Shown in pieces: positions 28,716 through 40,545 of a stretch of 57,500 nt of DNA (position 1 is its first letter; the number at the start of each line of letters is the position of its first letter). The notes beneath the pieces are model-generated. The model was not told the origin of the DNA. It saw only the letters and a program-made list of their open reading frames with translations, and ran no database searches. Made by a program: the position numbers and the translations under genes. The stretch lies in the NCBI RefSeq assembly GCF_964340395.1, contig NC_135557.1, positions 15,314,867-15,372,366 of the forward strand, written 5' to 3'. The DNA is from Glandiceps talaboti. Its lineage: Eukaryota > Hemichordata > Enteropneusta > Spengelidae.

Positions 28716-30276
28716 TGTAGCCGAGGTATATATGGCGCCCTCACTTTGTCCTTATTTCGTACCTTTGTTTTTCCTACTAGTTTTAATTATGTATGCATTT
28801 CTTTTGATTTATGTCCACCTATGCTTTGCTACATAGCCACCTGTTTGATTTAGACATCTTATGAATACTTAGTTATATGTTTGATTTGTGTCTTCGTGTC
28901 ACTGTACAACAGTCCTCAGAGCAGTACACAAGTGTCTCTGTTGCAGTCAAACTAGTTATCCACGTTGCCTTTGTATTGGGATGGTCAACGGAGTTTGGTC
29001 CAAGAAGTCCCGGAGCTCCGCCAATAGATGTACAGGGTGTTCTCGTGTACCCGAAGTTACTTACAGTGCGGGCTAACAAACCTTGGAAATATAACTATTT
29101 CCAGAATTAGTGGTATATTGGCTGTGTTTATGGTTATTGCAGTGGTGTCTGTTGTCGCCGTGCATACGGAGAGGAAACGTCCAGAAAACTGTAAACGTGA
29201 GTGTTCCTGCATTCTGACTACTCTGAAGCATTAAATTGTCGTACGTTGTTACTGTAGAAGTGTATTATGCTGCAGAACTGAAAGTGTCGTGCGTTGTTGC
29301 TGTAGAAGTGTAATTATACTGCAGAACTGAGAAGAGGCAGAGCTGTATCCAGGAGACTGTCTTATTAGGAAATTCTGTGTTGTGTGTACGTATGCGTGTC
29401 GCCGTCGGTACAGTATAAAGGGCGTGACTTTAAAAGCGTGTGCTATTGTGTTGTGTTGAAGTCCGTGAACTATTGCTCAATTATTCTCTTTCGTGTCGTG
29501 ACATTTATTTAAACTAGAAATTCTGAACTACTACTATTATTTCGTCTGAATATAACCTGCTGTTGTAGGAGTGTACGTCGTCTTTCTTAGGTTTTGTGGA
29601 ACTAGACGTTTTCTCGCCAAGTGTAGGAGTTGCTGAACTAAACTTATTGTTTTACGTGCGGTGTACTAACAATCAAGTTTCATTCAAGAATAGTGGCAGC
29701 CATCTTGTAGACGCGAACTTTATTTTACTTTTATGTATTTAGTTCCTCCCGTTTCAGCTTCGTGACATTTAATTACTTGCAGTTCCGGCGATATTTGATA
29801 GTCAATTTAAAACTACTCATTGTAATATTATTTCACTATACAAACCAAATTAGGACACTTGTTGTAATATTATTTTCTTTGTAAAGACCAATTTAAAACT
29901 ACTCGTTGTAATATTATTTCACTATACAAATCAACTTAGGATACTTATTGTAATATTATTTTCATTTGTATAAATCAACTCAAGACAATTTATCGTACTA
30001 TTAATTAATTTTTGGAATTTAGAAATAACCTATTGTAAACTAAATATTAATCTTTGGGAACGGATCCGATAGTGTTTACTTTTCCTACTGAAAGCTTATT
30101 TTGTAGATATTGTGATTTATGTTGATAAGTAAAAGCATACTATCAATTCATTCATACTTATATAATCTCGTGCTATTAATTTTGCTATTTATAACTACTG
30201 TCCCTGAACCCAAGTCCCCACGACGGCATCGATCATACGCAACCTTAGCCCCGTCCGTAAGACTGTGTTGCTTACA
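28716..30276 (+). repeat. 5' LTR
   Basis: 1561 bp, TG...CA ends. It contains a TATA box (29414-29420), a ~50-bp direct repeat (about 29236-29330, marked by two 'gctgtagaagtgt'-like units) and four ~43-bp units with 'tgtaatattatt' (starting at 29821, 29863, 29907 and 29949). Confidence 0.95.
29414..29420 (+). promoter_or_regulatory. TATA box in 5' LTR
   Basis: TATAAAG in the LTR interior. Transcription would be expected to start about 25-30 bases downstream, defining the U3/R border. The same site is at 37616-37622 in the 3' LTR. Confidence 0.5.
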
Positions 30277-30280
30277 TTTT

Positions 30281-30301
30281 TGGCGCCCAACGTGGGGCTC
30301 G
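30281..30301 (+). promoter_or_regulatory. Primer binding site, tRNA-Lys(CUU) type
   Basis: Four bases after the LTR. The sequence starts 'tggcgcccaacgtggggctc' and, as I recall the animal tRNA-Lys(CUU) 3' end with CCA added, complements it over 21 bases without mismatch. tRNA-Lys priming is common in gypsy-group elements. Confidence 0.85.
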
Positions 30302-30741
30302 TGTCAACTTAAGGTTGCTAGTAGTGTCAATTTGGGAAGTTTAAACTTCCATAGTAAAATTGTACCTTTACAGTTTACCAGTCAATCCGAAAATTGTAAT
30401 TATTTTGTGCACTTTATCGCAATTGAAAGTGAATTCATTCTATATATCATCAACGATAAGTTTATGATCGATGCTGTCAGGACTACATACTTGTATACTG
30501 GTATTGATATTGATAAGATTGAAAGACTTGAATTGACAACAATTACATTGGAGTAGTAATTTGTGTGAATGCTTATATACAGACTAGTCACCGTGTTTCA
30601 AAGGTTCGTCAATAATTTTAATTCTTACGATTGTCACTTATAGGGTGATTGTATCTATTTATAACGCATTACTCTAGTAATTATCAAGTAGACGTATTAA
30701 TATTCATCGTCGTATTATTGTGTTATCTACTTACATACAAA

Positions 30742-33700
30742 ATGGCTTCTGTGATTAACATTTCTAAGAAAAACATACGTAACACTATCCTGGTAGATAA
30801 CATTTCAAAAGATATTACCAAAGACCATATGTTCGATATTTTATCTCAAGTAGGAGATATTGTAAATTTTGTATTTCCATATGACTTCGTCACAAGTACT
30901 CACAAGGGTTATGGGTGTTGTGAATATCGTGATGTGGCTACTATGCGTAGTGCTATTGACATGTTGCACAATAGAGAATTTGCAGGTCGTCGTTTGTCTG
31001 TCACAATGATTCCTACTGCTTTATATAGTCAATTTGATTCTGAAACTGACACTGCAAGTGAGTGTTCAACAGTAGACGAGAAAGAAACGTATATTGTCAA
31101 AGACGAAACTACTGATAGTCCTTCTATCACTAAACATATAGACACTGCTATTGACCGTGGTAATAGTTATAGTCGAGATGACCTTGCTAAAATGGCTGAA
31201 GTGTTGGAAAGAGCTGGTCATAGAGTTAAGTGGCAAGATGAATGCGAATCTGAAATATTGGAGCGAACCAGCCACAGAGTTCAGTCACCAGACGAATATG
31301 GATCCAATCTTTCGAGGCAACACCAGCCTACTTCTCTGCATCGCTCATATCACTCTGAATCTTCTCCTGCCTCTTATTCAACCAAACACACAACCACTCA
31401 TAGTTCGTCACATCATGCATATGATGAGACATCGAATTATCCTTCTCTAACTCTCCCAGCAAATTTCTTACAACCACCACGTATAGTTACTTTTTCAGGA
31501 GACCCTAAATCGAGAGGTGATGCAACTTTTGAATCCTGGCAGTACGAGGTTGAGTGTTTGCTTATGGATGGTACATACCGTCGAGAGATACTTACACCTG
31601 CTGTTAGAAAATCAATCCGTGGTGAAGCCAGTCAGGTAATTATGCATATGGGGATCGATGCGACTATCGAGCAAATGGTTCGGAAGTTAGAAGGCATCTA
31701 TGGGGTTGTTGAAACAGGAGCTACTCTATTACAAAGATTCTATAATAGTAAACAAAACGATGGTGAAACTGTAGCAGGCTATGGATGTAGACTCGAGGTG
31801 GCGATAAATAAGGCTAGAGAAAGAGGGAGTATTTCAGCAACTATGGTTGATGAAGCTCTTAGAACTGTCTTTTGGAGAGGACTGAAAGACGATCGTGTTA
31901 AGAATATTGCAAGACATCGTTACGAAACTGTTACTACTTTTGATGCACTTCTCAGAGTTGTACGAAATGCAGAGCAAGAAGTGGCCGAATCATTTCATTC
32001 TGTTGGTAATGTTTCTAAACCACGTCAGCAATCTAGCTATGCAAGACAAGCCACTACAAACGATCGAGATAGACAAAAAGAAAGTGACAGAGTAAGAGAG
32101 CTTGAATCTACTGTAAAAAACCTCACAGAAAGACTTAGGAATGTAGAGATGAGTTCTAATTCAGATTTTGGTAGGGGTCGCCCAAGAGAGAGGATGCAAA
32201 ATGTATTTCGTTCACAGAGATCAGAAAACAGTGCTGAAAGAGGCCGAAATCAAACTTATGGTCAACGTAGGAGACAGTACACATCTGAGCCAATAAGATG
32301 CTTCAACTGCGGTCAAGAAGGACACATAGCAAGAGTATGCCGAACTCCAGTACAGCGTATACCAGGTCAAAGTTCATCTAGGGCCACTAATCACATGGTG
32401 AGTACCGATTCCAAACCTGTTCTACTTGGTAGTAACAGACAGTTGATGGAGAGAATTGTTGGACGTGCAAACGAGGAGAAAGCATGTGTAAATGGTGTGA
32501 CTTGCACAAGTCTTGTTGATACTGGTTCACAAGTAACCACAATAAGTAATTCTTTTCATAAAAAGTATCTGTCAAAATATGCAGTCGAACCACTGGACAA
32601 CTTACAAGTAGAAGGTGCCAATGGTTTAGCAGTGCCATATCTTAGTTACATTGAGGTACAAATCAGCTTCCCAGAAGATGTATTCGGTAGTGAGGAAACT
32701 TTTGATGTTCTAGCACTGGTTGTACCAGATAGCAACTATAATGCGAGGGTACCCTTAACGGTTGGTACAAATCTGATTGGTCAGTGTAAAGAGTATTGTC
32801 AACGTTTATTTGGATCATGCTTTTACAGGGACAAAACACAGTCACAAATATGGCAGACCGCATATAGACGTATTGGACAGAGAGACCTTTATTGTAACAG
32901 CAAGGATGGAAAACTGGGAGAAGTAAAGACAAGTTTGAAGCAACCCATCAGAATTGAACCTGGAATGTCCAAAATTATCAAAGGCAGAGTAAAGTCTGGA
33001 CCAAAGGGTGATTGTTATGTTGCGGTGGTAGAACCAGCAGGTATGACTAGTCTCTCTGGAAATTTAATTGTTAGTCCCGTTGCAGTAACCTTGAAATGTA
33101 AGGGCAAGAAAACTTTTGTTCCTGTCCATGTTCACAACATTTCGTCAAAAACTATTGTCGTTGGTCCTGGTGTCGTGGTTGGTGAAATTAATGCTGTCAC
33201 TTGGGTTGGTAGTCCATCAAACTATGCTGTCATTTCTAATCGTCAGTCTGTATTGATTGGTGAACCAGAGTTAGAACCCCACCGTATTTCAGGGATGTAC
33301 CAAGCGTCTTCAATGTCCGCTGATTTGAAAAGTGAAATACAGTTTGACCTTAGTAAGGCACCTTTAAACCATACCCAGCATGAGCAAGCACAAAGTCTAC
33401 TGATGAAAATGAGCCCTGTTTTTGCCAAACATGACAGCGACTTGGGTTATACCTCTGCGATAGAACATACTATACCTCTCATAGACGAAAAACCAGTCAA
33501 AGAACGGTCACGTAGGATACCACCTGCTCGATACAATGAACTGAGAAAACTATTACAAAGTATGGTAGATACTGGGGTGATTAGAGAATCGTATAGTCCC
33601 TGGGCAGCTCCGATAGTGTTGGTTGAAAAGAAAGATGGTAGTACAAGGTTGTGCATTGATTACAGAAAGTTGAATGCAAAGACTGTCAGAGATTCATATG

Positions 33701-34101
33701 CGTTGCCAAGAATTGAAGAGAGTCTAGATGCACTGAATGGGTCTAAATGGTTCTCATCGATTGATCTACAAAGTGGGTATTGGCAAATTGGTGTTTCAGA
33801 AAGGGATATACCTAAAACGGCTTTTGTCACACCATTGGGTTTCTACGAGTGTAATCGTATGCCTTTTGGCCTTACAAATGCTCCGAGTACTTTTCAACGG
33901 TTGATGGAAAAATGTATGGGTGATCATAATTTAAAAGTGTGTCTGGTTTACTTAGATGATATCATAATCTTTTCTTCAACATTTGAAGAACACCTTGAAA
34001 GATTGGAAGCTGTGCTGACTCGACTGGACGAGTATGGGTTAAAGGTCAAGTTATCCAAGTGCCAGTTTTCCAGCGTGAAGTTAAATATCTTGGTCACGTA
34101 G
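30742..34101 (+). CDS. RRM-Gag-protease-RT polyprotein (first part of gag-pol)
   Basis: 1119 residues from the ATG at 30742 (context acaaaATGg). The frame is open further upstream but has no ATG there, and the upstream 31 codons are unrelated hydrophobic sequence. Domains: RRM at 14-89 (RNP2-like ILVDNI, RNP1-like KGYGCCEY); Ser/His-rich linker; retroviral-type capsid at about 240-418 with the PNMA-like start '[14 protein letters not shown]'; short coiled coil near 446-470; CCHC knuckle '[14 protein letters not shown]' (520-533); aspartic protease with 'LVDTGSQ' (Asp593); RT from about 923 with catalytic YLDD at 1070-1073. Gag and pol are in one frame, with no stop or shift between them. The frame ends prematurely after the RT core, because the reading frame moves by -1 at the T run 34066-34069. 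RNase H and integrase continue in the next entry. Confidence 0.92.
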   Translation: MASVINISKKNIRNTILVDNISKDITKDHMFDILSQVGDIVNFVFPYDFVTSTHKGYGCCEYRDVATMRSAIDMLHNREFAGRRLSVTMIPTALYSQFDSETDTASECSTVDEKETYIVKDETTDSPSITKHIDTAIDRGNSYSRDDLAKMAEVLERAGHRVKWQDECESEILERTSHRVQSPDEYGSNLSRQHQPTSLHRSYHSESSPASYSTKHTTTHSSSHHAYDETSNYPSLTLPANFLQPPRIVTFSGDPKSRGDATFESWQYEVECLLMDGTYRREILTPAVRKSIRGEASQVIMHMGIDATIEQMVRKLEGIYGVVETGATLLQRFYNSKQNDGETVAGYGCRLEVAINKARERGSISATMVDEALRTVFWRGLKDDRVKNIARHRYETVTTFDALLRVVRNAEQEVAESFHSVGNVSKPRQQSSYARQATTNDRDRQKESDRVRELESTVKNLTERLRNVEMSSNSDFGRGRPRERMQNVFRSQRSENSAERGRNQTYGQRRRQYTSEPIRCFNCGQEGHIARVCRTPVQRIPGQSSSRATNHMVSTDSKPVLLGSNRQLMERIVGRANEEKACVNGVTCTSLVDTGSQVTTISNSFHKKYLSKYAVEPLDNLQVEGANGLAVPYLSYIEVQISFPEDVFGSEETFDVLALVVPDSNYNARVPLTVGTNLIGQCKEYCQRLFGSCFYRDKTQSQIWQTAYRRIGQRDLYCNSKDGKLGEVKTSLKQPIRIEPGMSKIIKGRVKSGPKGDCYVAVVEPAGMTSLSGNLIVSPVAVTLKCKGKKTFVPVHVHNISSKTIVVGPGVVVGEINAVTWVGSPSNYAVISNRQSVLIGEPELEPHRISGMYQASSMSADLKSEIQFDLSKAPLNHTQHEQAQSLLMKMSPVFAKHDSDLGYTSAIEHTIPLIDEKPVKERSRRIPPARYNELRKLLQSMVDTGVIRESYSPWAAPIVLVEKKDGSTRLCIDYRKLNAKTVRDSYALPRIEESLDALNGSKWFSSIDLQSGYWQIGVSERDIPKTAFVTPLGFYECNRMPFGLTNAPSTFQRLMEKCMGDHNLKVCLVYLDDIIIFSSTFEEHLERLEAVLTRLDEYGLKVKLSKCQFSSVKLNILVT
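30781..31008 (+). other. RRM domain fused to Gag
   Basis: A beta-alpha-beta-beta-alpha-beta pattern with RNP2 and RNP1 in the right order and spacing. The closest relative I can recall is the CstF-64 (CSTF2) RRM: the RNP1 block [10 protein letters not shown] compares with KGYGFCEYQD, and [11 protein letters not shown] with NGREFSGRALRV. Two of the three usual RNA-contacting aromatics are replaced (RNP2 position 2 is Leu, RNP1 position 5 is Cys); the RNP1 position-3 Tyr is kept. Confidence 0.85.
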
Positions 34102-36785
34102 TATCGGAAAATGGAATACAGACAGACCCAGAGAAATTGTCGGCACTGAAGACATGGCCAACTCCAAAGAATGCCAAACAGCTGAAGTCGTTCCTGGGGT
34201 TTGCTGGATATTACAGGCGGTTTGTGAAGGGATTCTCCCAGATAGCTGCTCCACTTCATGCACTAGTTGGTGGAAATCCGAGAAAAAGAAAAGACAAGAA
34301 GAAATATCAGCCCGTCCCAGAGTATAAATGGACAGTTGAATGTCAGCAGGCTTTTGATGTACTGATTGATAAACTGACGTCACCACCCATCTTGGGGTTT
34401 GCCGACTATAATATTCCCTTCGAATTGCATACTGATGCTAGTCACAGTGGTTTGGGAGCCGCCCTATATCAAGATCAACAAGGTGTCAAGAGAGTGATAG
34501 CATACGCCAGTAGAAGTCTGTCGAAAGGAGAGAAGAATTATCCAGCTCATAAATTAGAGTTTCTTGCTCTTAAGTGGGCCGTAACTGACAAGTTTCACGA
34601 CTATCTATATGGTAATGTTTTCAAGGTGGTCACGGATAACAACCCGCTCACCTATGTGACAACATCAGCTAAATTGGATGCCACTGGACATAGATGGTTA
34701 GCAGCATTGTCCACGTATAATTTTACCCTGGAGTATAGATCTGGAAGGAAGAATGGTGACGCTGATGGATTATCTCGTCGTCCTCATGAACCAAGTGATG
34801 TTGAAGGGTGTACCCAGATCTCATCAGATAGTGTAAAGGCAATATGTCAGGCTGTAGATGCGGCACTACCATTGGTAGAAACTGTAGGTGCCAGCCCTGA
34901 CGTAGTTCCAAAATTGCTGGAGGAACCTTTATTGGTATCTGGGACCAGATCTCTACCCACAGTGACTGCAGACGAATGGAGAGAACTTCAACAAAAGGAC
35001 AAAAACATAAAGAGAATAATCTGGTATATGGACAACAAGAAGCGTCCTCGTCCAATAGATAGGAAAACAGAAATGGCTGAAGTCCAACTCATGCTAAAGG
35101 AAATCGACAGATTATGTTACAAGAATGGTGTAGTATATAGACAGCGAATGGAATCGAGTGGTAAGAAGCAGTATCAGCTTGTATTACCCAGACAGTATAG
35201 AGACATGGCAATGAAGGGACTTCATGATGATGTTGGTCACCTTGGAAAGGAGAGATGTGTAGATTTGCTGAGGTCACGATTCTATTGGCCCCACATGGCA
35301 AATGATATGGATGAGAAGATTAGACATTGCCCTAGGTGTATCCTGAGGAAGGCGCCAACAAGTCAAAGTATCGCTCCACTGGTAAATGTCAACACTACAC
35401 AACCAATGGAATTAGTGTGCATGGACTACTTGACATTGGAGGAGTCAAAGGGTGGAATAAGTAATATATTGGTGATCTCCGACCATTTCACCAGGTACAC
35501 AGTTGCCATACCTACAAGAAATCAGACCGCAAAATTGACAGCCAAAGTACTGTGGGAAAACTTTATTGTTCATTACGGATTTCCCGGAAGGTTGCATTCC
35601 GACCAAGGGAGGAACTTCGAAAGTGAAGTAATAAGTGCATTATGTAAGATTGGTGGAATGGACAAATCGAGGACAACGCCGTATCATCCACAGGGAAATG
35701 GGCAAGTGGAGCGTTTCAATAGGACATTGCTTGGAATGCTGGGAACTATGGGAGAAGAACAAAAGAAAGACTGGAAGACATATGTAGCTCCTCTTGTGCA
35801 TGCATATAACTGTACGAAACATGACAGTACTGGGTTCTCACCATACTTCCTGATGTTTGGTAGACACCCTAAGCTGCCGATAGATATCTACCTTGGTGTG
35901 GAGCCGGAGGAATCAAAACATAGGAGTCATCACGAATATGCTTGTGCTTTGCGGGAACGACTTAGATATGCATATGGATTGGCATCAAGAGAAGCAAGAA
36001 AACATGCAGATAAGAACAAAGGAAGATATGACAGAAAGACTCACGAATCGATGTTAGCACCAGGAGACCGAGTATTGGTAAGAAATGTTAAATTACGGGG
36101 CAAGCACAAATTGGCAAATCTTTGGGAAGCTCTACCCTACCAAGTAATTCGACGAACAAATGCCGAATTGCCTGTGTACATTGTTCAGAGAGAAGATGGT
36201 AGAGGGCCTGAACGAATCCTTCATCGCAACTTACTCTTACCATGTACTGTCTTACCATGTCCAGCCATGGTCAAGAAAGGAAAACAAGTTTCAACTCCTA
36301 GAACTAGACGTAGTTTGCAAAAAGAAATAGTTAAATCATCAGACAGTGTTAGTAGTACATCAGAAGATGACCAGTGTAATGTTGTGGTAAATGTTGTACC
36401 TTCTAGAACCAAAACTACTGGTATTCCAATTGGTAGAGATCCAACTACAAATGGTGAAATGGCTGAAATAAAGAGTGATTTAACAGAGTTACGTATCTTA
36501 GGCTCATCAAATGAATCTGATCAAACTTATCAACCTTCCTATATAGAACAACCGACAAGTCCACGCAATGATAGTGCTGACCAGTATCCAGTTGGTATCC
36601 CAGAAGCTAGTAACGATATTGATTCTGAGGTAGAGTCACTGGTGGAAACTGAACCTCAACTTAGGCGATCACAGCGAATCAGAAGGCCTCCAAATCGTTT
36701 GACATATTCACAACAAGTATCTAAACCTGCATGGATTGTCAAAGCTGACTTTTTAACATCTTTAAGAGAACAATTTTCAGATTAG
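34059..36785 (+). CDS. RT end, RNase H and integrase (second part of gag-pol)
   Basis: This continues pol in the -1 frame; the listed start is a GTG at the frame opening, not a true initiation site. It carries the RT thumb ('[12 protein letters not shown]'), RNase H ('[18 protein letters not shown]'), an integrase zinc module ('HDDVGHLG' and 'HCPRC'), and an integrase core with Asp at 35424-35426, Asp at 35601-35603 and Glu at 35709-35711 (last spacing D-x35-E). A GPY/F-like segment ('[11 protein letters not shown]') follows. The C-terminal ~170 residues are polar and lack a chromodomain. All catalytic residues are intact. Confidence 0.92.
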   Translation: MPVFQREVKYLGHVVSENGIQTDPEKLSALKTWPTPKNAKQLKSFLGFAGYYRRFVKGFSQIAAPLHALVGGNPRKRKDKKKYQPVPEYKWTVECQQAFDVLIDKLTSPPILGFADYNIPFELHTDASHSGLGAALYQDQQGVKRVIAYASRSLSKGEKNYPAHKLEFLALKWAVTDKFHDYLYGNVFKVVTDNNPLTYVTTSAKLDATGHRWLAALSTYNFTLEYRSGRKNGDADGLSRRPHEPSDVEGCTQISSDSVKAICQAVDAALPLVETVGASPDVVPKLLEEPLLVSGTRSLPTVTADEWRELQQKDKNIKRIIWYMDNKKRPRPIDRKTEMAEVQLMLKEIDRLCYKNGVVYRQRMESSGKKQYQLVLPRQYRDMAMKGLHDDVGHLGKERCVDLLRSRFYWPHMANDMDEKIRHCPRCILRKAPTSQSIAPLVNVNTTQPMELVCMDYLTLEESKGGISNILVISDHFTRYTVAIPTRNQTAKLTAKVLWENFIVHYGFPGRLHSDQGRNFESEVISALCKIGGMDKSRTTPYHPQGNGQVERFNRTLLGMLGTMGEEQKKDWKTYVAPLVHAYNCTKHDSTGFSPYFLMFGRHPKLPIDIYLGVEPEESKHRSHHEYACALRERLRYAYGLASREARKHADKNKGRYDRKTHESMLAPGDRVLVRNVKLRGKHKLANLWEALPYQVIRRTNAELPVYIVQREDGRGPERILHRNLLLPCTVLPCPAMVKKGKQVSTPRTRRSLQKEIVKSSDSVSSTSEDDQCNVVVNVVPSRTKTTGIPIGRDPTTNGEMAEIKSDLTELRILGSSNESDQTYQPSYIEQPTSPRNDSADQYPVGIPEASNDIDSEVESLVETEPQLRRSQRIRRPPNRLTYSQQVSKPAWIVKADFLTSLREQFSD

Positions 36786-36903
36786 ACTCCAACCTTGTGT
36801 AATGCAATCATTGATATTGTCACCAAGGGTTAAAACTGTAACTCGACGTGTTCTGTCCTCGTCTACTAGTCATTTCTGTCTTGAATGTCGAGACGACATT
36901 TCC

Positions 36904-36917
36904 AAAGTGGGGGAGTG
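36904..36917 (+). promoter_or_regulatory. Polypurine tract
   Basis: 'aaagtgggggagtg' ends exactly at the start of the 3' LTR, where the plus-strand primer is expected. The purine run is broken by T at 36908 and 36916. Confidence 0.75.
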
Positions 36918-38478
36918 TGTAGCCGAGGTATATATGGCGCCCTCACTTTGTCCTTATTTCGTACCTTTGTTTTTCCTACTAGTTTTAATTATGTATGCAT
37001 TTCTTTTGATTGATGTCCACCTATGCTTTGCTACATAGCCACCTGTTTGATTTAGACATCTTATGAATACTTAGTTATATGTTTGATTTGTGTCTTCGTG
37101 TCACTGTACAACAGTCCTCAGAGCAGTACACAAGTGTCTCTGTTGCAGTCAAACTAGTTATCCACGTTGCCTTTGTATTGGGATGGTCAACGGAGTTTGG
37201 TCCAAGAAGTCCCGGAGCTCCGCCAATAGATGTACAGGGTGTTCTCGTGTACCTGAAGTTACTTACAGTGCGGGCTAACAAACCTTGGAAATATAACTAT
37301 TTCCAGAATTAGTGGTATATTGGCTGTGTTTATGGTTATTGCAGTGGTGTCTGTTGTCGCCGTGCATACGGAGAGGAAACGTCCAGAAAACTGTAAACGT
37401 GAGTGTTCCTGCATTCTGACTACTCTGAAGCATTAAATTGTCGTACGTTGTTACTGTAGAAGTGTATTATGCTGCAGAACTGAAAGTGTCGTGCGTTGTT
37501 GCTGTAGAAGTGTAATTATACTGCAGAACTGAGAAGAGGCAGAGCTGTATCCAGGAGACTGTCTTATTAGGAAATTCTGTGTTGTGTGTACGTATGCGTG
37601 TCGCCGTCGGTACAGTATAAAGGGCGTGACTTTAAAAGCGTGTGCTATTGTGTTGTGTTGAAGTCCGTGAACTATTGCTCAATTATTCTCTTTCGTGTCG
37701 TGACATTTATTTAAACTAGAAATTCTGAACTACTACTATTATTTCGTCTGAATATAACCTGCTGTTGTAGGAGTGTACGTCGTCTTTCTTAGGTTTTGTG
37801 GAACTAGACGTTTTCTCGCCAAGTGTAGGAGTTGCTGAACTAAACTTATTGTTTTACGTGCGGTGTACTAACAATCAAGTTTCATTCAAGAATAGTGGCA
37901 GCCATCTTGTAGACGCGAACTTTATTTTACTTTTATGTATTTAGTTCCTCCCGTTTCAGCTTCGTGACATTTAATTACTTGCAGTTCCGGCGATATTTGA
38001 TAGTCAATTTAAAACTACTCATTGTAATATTATTTCACTATACAAACCAAATTAGGACACTTGTTGTAATATTATTTTCTTTGTAAAGACCAATTTAAAA
38101 CTACTCGTTGTAATATTATTTCACTATACAAATCAACTTAGGATACTTATTGTAATATTATTTTCATTTGTATAAATCAACTCAAGACAATTTATCGTAC
38201 TATTAATTAATTTTTGGAATTTAGAAATAACCTATTGTAAACTAAATATTAATCTTTGGGAACGGATCCGATAGTGTTTACTTTTCCTACTGAAAGCTTA
38301 TTTTGTAGATATTGTGATTTATGTTGATAAGTAAAAGCATACTATCAATTCATTCATACTTATATAATCTCGTGCTATTAATTTTGCTATTTATAACTAC
38401 TGTCCCTGAACCCAAGTCCCCACGACGGCATCGATCATACGCAACCTTAGCCCCGTCCGTAAGACTGTGTTGCTTACA
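36918..38478 (+). repeat. 3' LTR
   Basis: 1561 bp, same length as the 5' LTR; by eye only two substitutions (37012 and 37254). It is followed by TACA, the second copy of the target duplication. Confidence 0.95.
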
Positions 38479-40049
38479 TACAGAACCATAATTAATTCGA
38501 CAAATCTGGTATTGTTGATCATATTGGGACTACATATGTCTTAAGAAAATAAAAGCTTCTCAACATCCCAATTCAACTTGATAATGACTGTGGTATTTGA
38601 ATGTATAGAGATTCAAAGATTTAGAGATGGCACAGTGACGTCATGCACGTCATTGACAAAGTTAGCATAACGAGTCAGTTTAATATGTCCATTACCCCTG
38701 TGGCAACTTGAAATAAATTCACATTGAAACTACAACTTGGTATTGTCATGCAAATGAGTAAATAAATGAGTAATTAAATGGTAATGACTTCATGTAATTT
38801 TTCTTCCTGCATGCTTATGTCATCGGGTTTTCATTTTGCTACAATCTTAGTTAAAAATAAACATTGCGATATTTTGAGCAGGTACAGATAAGGGAATTTC
38901 CCTAACTTCGCAGATACACTAGTCAATGCACTAATATTGTTATGTGTAGTCTACACACGATGGTATCACAAAATAAACATTTCCACGAAATCACGTGATC
39001 ATAACCTGAGAGTTGTAGTGCAAAGTGCATGGTACAACGTGTATTCTCTTCGGTCCATTGTATCTCAGACCATAAAGGGAATGAGGTTAGAGATGGTATA
39101 CAAAGTACTGCCATCGAAGTATCATCTTTGTTTTTACTAAAAATAACACACTCAAGTAGATAAGAGTATGGCACCGTTAATTTAATTATGTTGATTTTGA
39201 AATTATTTTGAAAAATGGGTCGAAATGATATATCTTGGTAGAATCCACAATGGCCGCCAAAAACTATCTTCATTCTCAGAAGGAAATAAAAGAGTGCTTA
39301 TTTCATTTCCTTGAAAACTAGATGGTGAAAACCCTTTTAAAACTATTCATGAGGGCGAATTTATAGAGATTGCATTATTTTGATTTCCAGAGAAATTGAT
39401 TCCATGACACGTAAATAGCAACAATGAATAAGAATCATTACGGCTAAGATTATGGTACCACTATAATACAATTATAAACAAGTTTTAAGGGTCAAGGTCA
39501 ATGAATACATACGTATTTTGACATACTCACGTCTTCGCAAGTGGTTTATACATGGTAAAAAACTGATAAGAACGACTTTAGTTTTCCTTTGATAAATGTA
39601 AAAAATTGCGCGCCACCAATTAGGTAATGATAAATCGATTCAAGCATTTTAATAGCCCACACGGTCAACACATACTGTACTTGTGTAAAATTCACGCCTT
39701 GATGAACTTTCAATTATAAAATGGAATTTACGTGTACATTATATTTGAAATCTGCTTATATATATGTACGTTTGAAATTATATTTGTAAGCGCTTTCGTG
39801 AGTCCATATATGTAATATATGTAATATATACCTTAAACGTCAACGTTTTAGGTATCTTAACTATGCATTCCGCATGTCTTATATTTGCATAAGACAATGT
39901 AAATAAGGATTGGAAGTTTACTTAAGAAAGGCCAAGATCATGCCTCTATCGAACTATACTACTATTGATCCAAATATAAATTCTATATTGATTTCTGACT
40001 CTTGGGGTTGTTCTTTCTGGGCTAGACATACGTAGCGATAGATTATTTA

Positions 40050-40455
40050 TTGCGCAGTAGAGGTTTAGGGGCGAGAATACTAAACTATAAATGCCACATT
40101 TTTGAAGTAATTATTTTTCTCTATTTTGATTTTATCTTGCAGGTAAAAAGATACGTACAACAACCCTGTAGATCTCTCTGCAAGTGGCTTGTATAAGTAG
40201 GTCAATTGTTGGAAGTGTACGTGGAATACATCTAAATAGTACATGATACTTTGATTCATACTTTCATTCATACTTTCATTCATACAGACAGACTTAGTAT
40301 ACAGACAGAAATTGATTGCGCAGAAGAGGTTTAGGGGCGAGAATACCAATTTTCTTTACGTATCGTTTTTCTCTATTTTAATGTTATCTTGCAGGTAAAA
40401 AGATGTCTACAACAACCGTGTAGTTCTCTCTGCAAGAGGCTTGTATAAGGAGGTC
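40050..40455 (+). repeat. Imperfect direct repeat, period ~266 bp
   Basis: 'gaggtttaggggcgagaata' occurs at about 40060 and 40327. The following ~130 bases, including 'tatcttgcaggtaaaaagat', match in both. Confidence 0.8.
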
Positions 40456-40502
40456 AATTGTTTACAGAATGGAATACATCTATACAGTAAATGCTTCTTT
40501 CA

Positions 40503-40543
<41 letters not shown>
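40503..40543 (+). repeat. (CAGA)n microsatellite
   Basis: Tandem CAGA units. Confidence 0.95.

Positions 40544-40545
<2 letters not shown>

Larger units (their letters stand above)
28716..38478 (+). mobile_element. Ty3/gypsy LTR retrotransposon with RRM-Gag (9.76 kb)
   Basis: Complete element: LTR (1561 bp), tRNA-Lys primer site, 440-nt leader, a long gag-pol frame, purine tract, LTR. Flanked by a 4-bp duplication TACA (28712-28715 and 38479-38482). Domain order is RRM, capsid, CCHC knuckle, protease, RT, RNase H, integrase, so RT precedes integrase as in Ty3/gypsy. The LTRs differ at 28810/37012 and 29052/37254 only, implying a very recent insertion. No env frame. One frame break lies inside RT. 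Internal coding capacity and identical LTRs suggest that a related copy is or was recently mobile. Confidence 0.95.

Noticed and set aside
28873-29110. Several 60-80 codon frames in both LTRs
   Set aside because: Overlapping frames on both strands inside LTRs with no domain; duplicated only because the LTR is duplicated.
30649-30741. Upstream extension of the gag-pol frame with a hydrophobic, leader-like start
   Set aside because: It opens with TTG rather than ATG. The first ATG in the frame is at 30742 in a good context, directly before the RRM.
34059-34101. Programmed -1 frameshift site
   Set aside because: The local sequence is not a canonical X-XXY-YYZ heptamer and the position inside RT is atypical; a mutation or read error is more likely, though not excluded.
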